From Xanthoparmelia taractica (Eukaryota > Ascomycota > Lecanoromycetes > Lecanorales > Parmeliaceae), in assembly GCA_033085395.1 (NCBI GenBank), contig JANQBS010000297.1, positions 1 through 43,718 of the forward strand: a stretch of 43,718 bases of DNA, in the 5' to 3' direction. Below are positions 36,110 to 43,718 of this stretch, piece by piece (position 1 is the stretch's first letter; every line of letters starts with the position of its first letter). Both the position numbers and the translations under genes were made by a program. The notes under the pieces were generated by a model that worked only from the letters and a program-made list of their open reading frames with translations, made no database searches and had not been told where the DNA came from.

Positions 36110-36159
36110 CAGTCATGATTTCAAGCATGCGATAGTATCAGTATCAACATTCAATTCAG
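36110..36159 (+). other. Retained intron 1 of U2AF65 copy, donor lost
   Basis: Interrupts the coding sequence between AEQAKLS and GIFPLSG; ends ATTCAATTCAG. The donor position reads ATGAAC where GTGAAC is expected, a single G-to-A change. Confidence 0.6.
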
Positions 36160-36779
36160 GCATATTTCCATTATCAGGCGCACCTCGCCAGCAGCCGATA
36201 GATCCAAGTCGATTACAAGCTTTCATGAATCAGCCAAGTGATTCTACCGGCAATACAGCACTGAAGCCATCAAACGCTCGCCAGTCGAAACACCTCTTTA
36301 TCCACAGTCTCCCTGCCTCTACTACGGACGAAGGCATTATCAATTTCTTCAACCTCTAGCTCAATGGGCTTAATGTCATATCTGCACCAGATCCTTGTAT
36401 ATCAGCACAGATATCGAAAGACAGGACGTTCGCACTATTGGAATTCAAGAACCTTACCGAGGCTACGGTTGCCCTAGTATTCGACGGTATCAGAATGGAG
36501 AATAATGACGATATGGAGACAATTAACGGCACCGCAAACGGCAGCTCTTAAGGTCTTTCGATTCGACGGCCTAAAGACTATATTGTACCATCAATTGTCG
36601 AGGACGAGGAATATCAAGAGGGGGTGGTCTCGCCCGTGGTCCCCGACACGCCAAACAAAATCAGCGTGGCAAATCTCCTTCCAAGCTTGGCAGACGAACA
36701 GGTCATAGAGCTTTTGACGGCTTTTGGACCACTCAAAGCCTTTGTCTTAGTGAAGGATAGTAGTATCGAGGAATCCAGA

Positions 36780-36833
36780 GTTAGTGACAATTGATTTGTA
36801 CGCTACTGTTAGTCAAAGCTAACGTCGTCAAAG
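36780..36833 (+). other. Retained intron 2 of U2AF65 copy
   Basis: About 54 bp between ..SIEESR and GIAFCEYVDP in RRM2, with GTTAGT donor, AGCTAACGTC branch-point context and CAAAG acceptor. Confidence 0.7.
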
Positions 36834-36961
36834 GGCATTGCCTTCTGCGAGTACGTCGATCCTACTATCACAGACAATGCGGTCGATGGCCTCAATGGTA
36901 TGGAGCTTGGTGACACGCACCTTAAAGTTACCAGAGCTAGTATTGGCGTCACCCAATCAAG

Positions 36962-37359
36962 CCGGAGGCACACGTTTCAACTATCCTTGACACACGGCCC
37001 AGCTTTTTGCTGGATTCGAAAAAGACATACCTTATCGTTGGAGGTCTCGGAGGGTTGGGTCGCCGTATCGCTCGTTGGATGGTCCACCGTGGCGCAGCTA
37101 ATCTCGTCCTGCTCTCACGGTCTGGAGGTCTAGGGAACGAAGCAGCACAGCAATTTCTAACAGAACTACGAGCGCAGGGGGTTCGAGTTGAAGCACCTCC
37201 TTGTGATGTCGCAGATCCAGTGGCCGTAAAAGAGCTCCTTGACAGATGCGACAGGGATATGCCGCCGATCAAGGCTGTATCCAGGGCTCAATGGTCTTGA
37301 GAGACTCTCTGTTTGACAAAATGAGCTACAGTGACTGGAAGGTGGCCACCGATTGCAAG
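36962..37359 (+). pseudogene. Polyketide synthase ketoreductase (KR) fragment fused to U2AF65 copy
   Basis: From 36962 the plus strand reads PEAHVSTILDTRPSFLLDSK, then KTYLIVGGLGGLGRRIARWM (Rossmann NADPH-binding motif), ANLVLLSRSG, CDVADPVAVKELLDRCDRDM and PPIK; one base later the frame continues GCIQGSMVLRDSLFDKMSYS and DWKVATDCK. This is the N-terminal half of a KR domain of a fungal highly reducing PKS, which reduces beta-keto groups during chain extension. It stops before the catalytic Ser/Tyr. The frame change at about 37271-37275 fits loss of one G in a G run. No KS, AT or other PKS domain is near, so it is an isolated gene piece, joined directly to U2AF sequence. Confidence 0.88.
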
Positions 37360-37741
37360 CTGAGGCTGAGGTTGAGCCCCAGGCAGAATGAATTAAGCCG
37401 AGAAAGGTGCTAGCTTGAGGCAGTGTTAGTTCTAATCGCACCACGCACTACTTAAGCTCGTCCCTCGCTTATGGCAAAGCGTAAACCCGAGAGTCGACTA
37501 TTTCTATGACTCTATATAGGATAATAAGTAGAGTCACCTCCTCGAGAGCTTCCCTATCTTTCAAAATAATTTCTATCAAAGCTCTCTATAGATCTACACA
37601 TATCAATGAGAGCCGAAGGAGTCGTCGAGTACCAAAGTAGAGGCGACTAGCTTATGAAGGTCTGGATATGCTTCAGCAACGCCGTCTATTCCAAGTGAAG
37701 TGGAGCTCAATCTCCGTTTGCGGACAAAAAGACACATCTGC
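37360..37741. other. Intergenic, nothing recognised
   Basis: Follows the KR fragment; about 380 bp of mixed composition, including the 3' flank of the minus-strand membrane protein gene. No coding sequence or repeat identified. Confidence 0.5.
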
Positions 37742-40503
37742 TCACGCGCCCGCTCGCTCGTCGGGTCTCATCGAATCATAGGAATTAATTCTGGTATAAG
37801 CTCGCCGTGAGTTTGATCCCGAGGGCAGTACTCTGGAGGGTAACCCGCTCTCGTCCTGTTGTGCCTTCTTGACTCCCGGCTTCGTCGGAGCGGGAAGCAA
37901 TGGCGCGTTTGTGGCCGTGAGTGAATTGTCCTCTCGCACTGTCAGATATTGAGAAGGGCCGTCACGCTGCGCTTCGCCTCGCTCGAGCGATATTGTCGGG
38001 CTGACGGGCATCAGTGTCAGTTCAAAAGTGGACCTATCTGAGTGGTGTTCGGCATGATGGTCGTCGGTCTCGAGAGTTGCGCCACGCCTGACTTTCTTGG
38101 GCCAGCAATCTGCACAGTACCGCTGGTCGCAGGATACACATTGACACATATAAGCATGCTGTGATACCTTTCCACAAGAGTCGCATGGCCCTGACGTGTA
38201 AATCTTTCTGAATGTTCGGTGCAGAACATCGATTTGACGGTGGTGTGACTTGTTCGGCCAGCAGTCCGCACAGTACCGCCGATCGCAGTCTACGCATTGA
38301 TTCATATGACTATGCCGTGACTTCTTTCCGCAGCGATAGCAAGGTTCCGAAGTCGTGATCTTTCTGGCTTCTTTGTGTAGAGCACTGCTTTTATTTTGTT
38401 CGTGAAGGGAATCTTCCAAGAACCAATACTTGAAGTCTATCAAGCCCCTGTACATGGGAAATAGCTTGGACTTAATACGCTCTCGCTGATATGCGAACGG
38501 TTCGCTGTCGTTCTCAGGGGTGATTGGTGTAGGTTCCAGCCATTTATCGTACTGATGCTGGATGATGGCGGCTATGACTGCAAAAGCGGCCGCGACCCAA
38601 GTACTCCACTAATACAATCAGCTTGGTTCATCCATCATCCATCAAAAGCTAAGACTGCAAGTCTTACCTGCCCGATTGCGTCGTTTTCTTCACTAGATCA
38701 TGGTTTTGAAATCAGCCTTCTGAGATGTCCACCTCACAGACCACCCAACACATACCTTTGCGGAATCAATCTTACAATTATTTCGTTATATATTATCGAG
38801 GCGATGAACAATGGAGGGCAAACAACCGCTGCCAATAATGCCGCAATAAAAAGCCAAGTTGCTACAAGCTTTCCATACCAATGCCGGGCCTTTGAACGCC
38901 ATTTGGTACCTTTTACATATCTCATATCACCACCTAGAAATCGAAACACTGTATTCCGAACATGCGTTTGACTCCACCAAGTCTCGATCAGACCAAAAAC
39001 ACCATGTACAATAATCAGAGCCAGGAAGGCTTCGTTTATATAATTGAGAGTATTAAGCCAGCTTTTCCCGGTAAGCTTATTGACTTGACCCGAGGTCAAC
39101 CAAGCTACGAGACCCGTACCTTTCCTCATGGGTGCATCATCAGGAGAAACGGCGCCGCAGGTGTCGTTGCAGTGACAGCGGTCGTACGTGCTTTGAAGAA
39201 AAATTCCATCCTGGATGTCATCTGCTTTAGGTGTGCAGTGGTTGGTTTTGTTCATCAAGCAATACGCGACTTGATTGTCCACTTTAAATGGAACTATACC
39301 CACGACGGTATAGTAGTATAATCTTTCGAAGTTATTATACTTTCATGAAATGGCAACACTATGCTTGTGGGCAGATCACTGAAGTGCCACTGATAAGAGG
39401 AATCGGCTATGTCTTGCGAAGCGGAAAAAAATGTACAATATGATCGGAGGCGATAACTAGAAGTTTACTTACATTGGTATTACCGCTGCGAACATAAAAA
39501 TTCCCCAAATGAAGACCACTGGTTTGAGTCCCTTCGATCCCCTTCGAATCGTGTATGACCAGTTCAGTATAGGCGGCAGGGCCGTGCATCCTGCAACCAG
39601 TATAGCATAGATCGCCAACATATCAGGATCTCCAAAAGATGTGGGGATGGTACTGTTGTCGTCAGTCTTGAAGGCGCTATACTGGTAATGCCTGCACATT
39701 GTTAGCCTCGTGCAACGATCAGAGGACGCGAAGTGGCTCATACTGGAGCAGAGCAAATGCGCTACAAGAGAAATGTGTTAGTGAGTTGAGCACCAAGATA
39801 TCAAGATAGAGATGTACATCATCTTATCTGCGGCTTGGACGTCGACTACCAAAAAGAGACCTGACGCAAGTGAGGAGGCTTACTGTATACTGGAGCTCGT
39901 CGCATAAGACATTGCAACCCCCTGCACTTGGATGTTAGTACACTCGCAACAGCGACTGATGTTACTTTCAACACGGTTTTTGCCTACCAAAGCAGCAGAT
40001 GCCAACCAAGTGTCGTGCTCGGAAACTATGGCAAATACAATAAGAATATAGTAAAGTAGCCGGTTGAGGAAGCCATATTGGCCTGCGAAGAAAGCACAAC
40101 AATTTGTCAGATTGACATCTTCAGAGCTTGCATATGACGCTCACGTACCGCTTATGGGATAGATGCACACTTGCGGGACAGTGAACACCCCTTCTGCAAA
40201 GAATTCCCCTACGACCGGAGCGATGGCGTCAAAGTCCACAGCGCCAGGATCAACGACTAAAGCCGCAAGCGTTGCATTGAAAATGACCAGACTCAGATTT
40301 CCATAGGTGTGGTTCGCTTGATTGGCAGCTCCTTGAAGTAGCTCGGCAAGACTTGCATTGACGGAATCGTTCATACTAGCTGTAAGAGGCTTACCAGACT
40401 TTTGATTGAGAAACAAATAATAAAATGTGAGTAAAACCAGCGCGAGCAAAATGAAATTCGAGAATATGAGATGGAGCGAGCGATTTAAGAGTGCCAAGGT
40501 AAT
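37742..40503 (-). CDS. Multipass membrane protein with two C-terminal ZZ/B-box-like zinc repeats (5' end unresolved)
   Basis: Eight exons on the minus strand join in one frame (2184 nt, 727 codons plus stop): 40503-40149, 40082-39988, 39921-39884, 39761-39744, 39691-39473, 39322-38756, 38692-38668, 38608-37742. All seven introns are GT-AG, 52-150 bp. Hydrophobic helices lie near residues 10-30, 122-140, 190-210 and 222-240, then a Cys-rich, probably lumenal loop (CLMNKTNHC, CHCNDTC), three more helices (the last WVAAAFAVIAAII at ~442) and a soluble tail. The tail has two repeats CxxC-x11-CxxC-x4-CxxC (about residues 529-555 and 581-607), each followed by His pairs: zinc binding resembling ZZ or B-box fingers. 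No in-frame start was found in the first listed exon before its helix, so at least one 5' exon lies upstream. No RIP changes. Function unknown. Confidence 0.75.
38668..38692 (-). other. 25-nt micro-exon of the membrane protein gene
   Basis: Encodes SEENDAIGQ with the flanking split codon. Needed because neither direct joining of the neighbouring exons keeps the frame; it sits between a 63-bp and a 59-bp intron, both with GCTGAT branch-like sequences and good donors (GTATGT, GTAAGA). Confidence 0.65.
39744..39761 (-). other. 18-nt micro-exon of the membrane protein gene
   Basis: Reads HAFALLQ with split codons at both sides; acceptor CTTGTAG before it and donor GTATGA after it. Frame through the two adjoining exons is kept only with it. 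Confidence 0.55.
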
Positions 40504-41290
40504 CTATGCTCGTCTCTGCAATGCATCCTCAGCGCGACCGCCCCCCATCTGCAGAGCCTCATCAAGATGCGCGAGCATTTAATGATTGGAATACCACCTG
40601 AAGTAAAGGCCGAAATAGGAAGGAGATGAGATAAACCCCTGGGCGAAATTGAATCTAGAATCATGTCGAAGGACACCGCCTTGATAAGACAGCCAGACAA
40701 TTTGTCTTTGACAAATCTTCAGCCGCATCATGTCATTGAAGCGATAGGAGATAGGCTGGGCTAAGAAGAAAATTTTTTGGCGCAGAAGGGCGGTGCCGGT
40801 AAGCCCTAATGATGCAGCGAACAGTGGGGCGCTAGAGAAGATCAATGGTACTTAGCAGTTGATGCATCATGCACGTCGCAAACACTTAACGCCCCATTCT
40901 GCCTATGCTTCAATCTGTATGGTATCCCCATTAAAGATGAGAAGGCTGTAGACCGGAGTTATTCGTAGGAAAGCAGGACATGACAAGGTTGCGATAGGTT
41001 GAATAAAGGTACGTACCGACGTCCCTGTCTATGTTGTACTTCTCCTACGTGGTTATGACTCACGATACGCCTAATCGCGGCTGCCGTACTCAGGCCTTTA
41101 CCATCCAAATTCTTGGATGAATTTTCCAGCACGAGGTCCAACGGCAAGATCGTTCATTTTGCAGGACATTACGCGGGAATGTCGCTTCACCCAGTGACGG
41201 TGATTGTGATGGAGCAAAGGGCGAGCGAGGGTAAGTAAGTGAGAGAGGGTGGGTGAAGGTGAGTTGAGGCTATTTTATTACGGAGTAAGC
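40504..41290 (-). other. Upstream region of the membrane protein gene, 5' exon(s) not placed
   Basis: Must contain the start codon of the minus-strand gene. A candidate is an ATG at about 41158-41160 opening MNDLAVGPRAGKFIQEFGW with a GTAAAG donor behind it, and there are readable frames at 40579-40845, but no combination of donors with matching phase gave one clear model. About 41205-41265 is GA/GT-rich (GGGCGAGCGAGGGTAAGTAA), on the promoter side. Confidence 0.4.
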
Positions 41291-42170
41291 GCTTAGGATA
41301 CCGTAATAAAAGATCTCTGCTTATGATCGTATCTCGTTTCTAGTCGAGAGATAAGATTAAGAAATCAATACGATTAAAGGAGATTATATTATTATACTTA
41401 ATGTACGAATAGTCTCATTCCATCTATGTCGCACAGATATTCTCTACATAACCTCACAACAACTAAATCAGCTTACATAGACCAAAAAAATCCCCCCCCC
41501 CCCAATCAACAACGATAAGCCTTACCCTCAGCTCGAAAACATAATATACACCCTCGCCTACACCATCCACCTACCTCCCCATCTTCAAACCGCAGTAGCC
41601 TTACCTTATTCGACATCCTCTCCTCAGCTGGCGAAAAATGACGTAGGGTAAAACGCGGGGCAACGCACGAAATTGAATCTCACTTGCAGCAAAGAGATCG
41701 AATCGAACATGTTTCTACGGCTGCAACCTACTAACTTGCCGAATAACCTGCGCCACAGCAGGGAGAGAGCCCGGACAAATCTGCCTGAGAGAGCCGCAGC
41801 CTCGTGGCTTAATAAATTCATTGATTACATAAGCACCCCGGGAGGGCTGTGCAACGCAGAACAATGTAACCCTAGAGTGCCTTGACACTCATTCACACCG
41901 GCGTTTGCTACAGTGATACTGTTCATGTTGTGGCTTATAATGTGGCTGTCCACTGTCAGTAGGTTACAACGTACGGGTTCATGGAACTCGCTGCCACACT
42001 CTTGGGTCCCGTTGCTAGGCTTGGCAAGGCGGATTTCAGCAATGTTACCATCGAGCTTGAGGGAAGGGATTTTCCATCGATTTATATATTCTAACTACCT
42101 GGTAGCTTTTTACTTCAGCCATTTCTTGCTTATATCCTTTTAACAATTCTACATCGTTTGCTATTTGTTT
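41291..42170. other. Intergenic, low-complexity tracts, no gene recognised
   Basis: Normal to moderately A+T-rich DNA. Contains an A7 run followed by T and C12 at 41484-41503. Small open frames (65-76 codons) at 41624-42143 on both strands have no recognisable domain. On the minus strand, TGGCGCAGG (41747-41755) and GTTCGATTC (41700-41708) resemble Pol III A and B boxes about 40 bp apart, but they cannot be folded into a tRNA. Confidence 0.45.
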
Positions 42171-42306
42171 GAAACTCAACTCCATCAAGATATTAGACTT
42201 TAATTATACTTACTATCAATTCGCATTCGCTTAATTTAATAGTTAACTCAAAGAGATTTGTAATACTAATCTAAATCAAAGGCTTTATGACTTCTTTATA
42301 TTTTAG
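42171..42306. other. Transition into RIP-mutated DNA
   Basis: A+T content rises and TA-rich sequence begins here; nothing else recognised. Confidence 0.4.
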
Positions 42307-43600
42307 TCGTCAAAAATCGTCGAACGTCTCTTCACCGCCTTAAAAGAATTACGCGATAAAGTCTCTAATATCCGATTAGAATATGATTCTCAAGGCCCAG
42401 ATCGAGATTAAAACTCTTTTATCGTAAAATTACTTTCAACTACTTTATTACTTAAGCGACGGATTTCCGCTCTTGAGTTAAAGATCGTTAAGCTTAAGAA
42501 TACGAAGAAGAGAACAAAGATAAAGCTTGAAAAAGCTAGTGTTAAGCTTAATAAGTATCGTAAAGCGATCTCGAAAGTTAATAAGACTATTAAAAGGCTT
42601 GAACGTTAACTTATTTCGAAATATAAGATTAATAAGAGATATAATAAGACTATTAAATAATACGAACTTTTAAGTAGACTTAAAAATAAGAAATTTAATT
42701 AAAAGAAATCGAAAAATAATAGCGTGAGCGTAGATATCGTAGAAAAGATTTGACTTAGCTATAGTTATTAAAAAGATAAAATATTGATTTATGCTCGTCA
42801 ATTTAAAGAAGTAGAGTAAATTATACGATAGGTACTTAAGAAAGAAAAGAAAATTTATAACGATATCACACTCAAGAGACCAAAGAATCGCGAAGCTTAG
42901 CTTTAACTATATATCGCCTTACGTTCGTAAGGTGTGATATCTAAATACGAGAAAGCAGAGATTCTCTACTTTCACGAATCGCTTTTAACACACCTTGCAA
43001 CGCAAAACGAGGCCGATCGTAGCTGAACAATCCGCAATAAATTCGAACTCGCCTACGTAAATATCGAATAAGTATCGTACGACAGTACGATTAGTCACCT
43101 AAAAAACGTCTAACTACTACGAGGCTAGGCATTCTCGAAAATTAGGTAATATCTCGAAATCGCGATCGTTTAGCTTTGGCGACTTCTCGAGCAGTAGAAA
43201 TAAGCGTCTTATACGACTAAAGTGCTCGCGATCTATTGTGACGAAGGTAACGGCCTATCGCCCGAGCTTCTCGACTTTATAATAGAGTAAAATAAGGCTT
43301 TATAAAAGCAGAGAGAGTATAAAAAAGCTATATATTATTTTCGAAAGACGTGAGAGACTTCTTCGGTCTCTTTCAGCGAAAGACGAAGTCTCGACCTATT
43401 ATTCGCCTCGTTATTATATTATCTTAAGTAGTTCTCGGAATTCCGCAAAATATTAGAGAATCTACTTCAATTTCGTAACTCTAATATATTATTATCGCAG
43501 AATAAACCGAGAGCACTGCTTGCATACGCTCACCTTTATCTAGGTAACCTTGTGAAAGCCGAAAAAAACGCGCGGATCGTCCTCAATAAGTGGGGCATAT
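42307..43600 (+). pseudogene. Coiled-coil protein remnant cut by TIR element
   Basis: A single plus-strand frame is readable from 42307 to about 42750 with few stops: SSKIVERLFTALKELRDKV, then RRISALELKIVKLKNTKKR and KLNKYRKAISKVNKTIKRLE, a strongly charged coiled coil. Plus-strand readings go on to 43600 in other frames (ILYFHESLLTHLATQNEADR near 42960; RALLAYAHLYLGNLVKAEKN at ~43510, TPR-like in look). The right-edge TIR element begins at 43601 and interrupts it. RIP is lighter here than in the first 33 kb: many CAA and CAG remain. Family unknown. Confidence 0.45.
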
Positions 43601-43718
43601 CTACGGGTCGGAAAGGTGTGGTATATTTGATGGTATGGGATTAGTTTTTCGAATATCATATCGAAAGGTATAAGATATCCCATACTCCCATTGGGTTTTT
43701 AATAAATATATTACGTGA
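43601..43718. mobile_element. End of a TIR DNA transposon (right edge copy)
   Basis: Starts CTACGGGTCGGAAAGGTGTG; 43601-43685 is nearly the exact reverse complement of 1-78. The first 18 bp also match the complete element at 27737. The body continues beyond the window. The six bases before it (GCATAT, 43595-43600) would be its left target duplication. Confidence 0.75.

Larger units (their letters stand above)
35885..36961 (+). pseudogene. Truncated copy of U2AF large subunit (U2AF65) splicing factor
   Basis: Starts at an Arg/Ser/Asp-rich segment (GPSRSDRDEF), then KKSVSPPPKKKEPTPDL, RKRRLTQWDIKPPGYKNVTA, GAPRQQPIDPSRLQAFMNQP, RRM1 (HLFIHSLPA...KDRTFALLEF) and RRM2 (ISVANLLPSLADEQ...GIAFCEYVDP...THLKVTRASIGVTQ). 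U2AF65 binds the polypyrimidine tract of 3' splice sites; its C-terminal U2AF-homology motif is missing because the sequence switches to a ketoreductase after GVTQ. Two introns are retained: about 36110-36159 (donor GT now AT) and about 36780-36833 (GTTAGT...CTAAC...AAAG). Two stops (36357-36359 and 36548-36550) are C-to-T changes at CA. It is therefore a DNA-level duplicate, lightly RIP-mutated, not a retrocopy. Confidence 0.9.

Noticed and set aside
36949..37444. Minus-strand frames of 107 and 92 codons over the ketoreductase
   Set aside because: The plus strand has the recognisable NADPH-binding motif; these are shadows.
38017..38297. Two minus-strand frames of 84 and 87 codons inside the last exon of the membrane protein gene
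   Set aside because: They are alternative frames of the Cys-rich repeats, which read sensibly only in the 237-codon frame.
38555..39321. Plus-strand frames of 138 and 119 codons
   Set aside because: Antisense to exons of the minus-strand membrane protein gene that carry clear membrane helices and spliceable ends.
41690..41765. tRNA or SINE-like Pol III promoter on the minus strand
   Set aside because: A- and B-box-like sequences are present, but the T and D stems and acceptor do not pair, and no second copy was seen.
79..43600. The whole interval as one giant transposon (for example a Starship) bounded by the edge repeats
   Set aside because: The terminal motifs face inward from elements lying outside, the adjoining six bases differ (ACTCTT and GCATAT), and no captain recombinase gene is visible.

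Overview
The window looks like a repeat compartment of a filamentous ascomycete (Pezizomycotina) genome. Two things point there. About 34 kb is extremely A+T-rich and TA-rich with readable protein remnants whose stops mostly sit where CAA/CAG (sometimes TGG) codons would be, the signature of repeat-induced point mutation (RIP, CpA to TpA). In the G+C-normal island, gene fragments are typically fungal (U2AF large subunit, a reducing polyketide synthase ketoreductase) and the one good gene has short GT-AG introns.

Layout. The window lies between two ends of one terminal-inverted-repeat (TIR) transposon family: 1-78 is the outer end of one copy and 43601-43718 the start of another; a third, complete 1.19-kb copy is at 27737-28922. 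From 79 to about 33.8 kb is nested, RIP-mutated transposons: a 5'-truncated DIRS-order (tyrosine recombinase) retrotransposon at about 4.8-8.46 kb; a 142-bp solo LTR with perfect 5-bp target duplication at 11957-12098; a Mutator-like element (MULE) at 17810-25189 with 8-bp target duplication and a degenerate FAR1/MULE/SWIM transposase, itself invaded by a second, full-length DIRS-order copy (20353-24952) in inverted orientation to the first; and a short non-autonomous LTR element at 27682-31180 with 143-bp LTRs and 5-bp target duplication, whose left LTR carries the TIR element. The stretches between these are mutated beyond identification, although several read as coiled-coil proteins.

From 33.8 to 42.2 kb base composition becomes normal. 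33.8-37.36 kb is a same-strand series of broken gene pieces: an AT-hook/coiled-coil protein, the C-terminal part of a large fungal repeat-family protein (DUF3723-like, from memory), the first two RRMs of a U2AF65 copy with introns retained, and, directly fused to it, the first half of a polyketide synthase ketoreductase. The only gene that looks intact is on the minus strand (37742 to at least 40503): a multipass membrane protein with two tandem ZZ/B-box-like zinc-binding repeats, for which eight exons join in one frame (2184 nt). From 42.2 kb to the right TIR element is another RIP-affected coiled-coil pseudogene.

No rRNA, tRNA or CRISPR was found. Most of the RIP-mutated DNA cannot be assigned to a family by reading alone; boundaries there are approximate.
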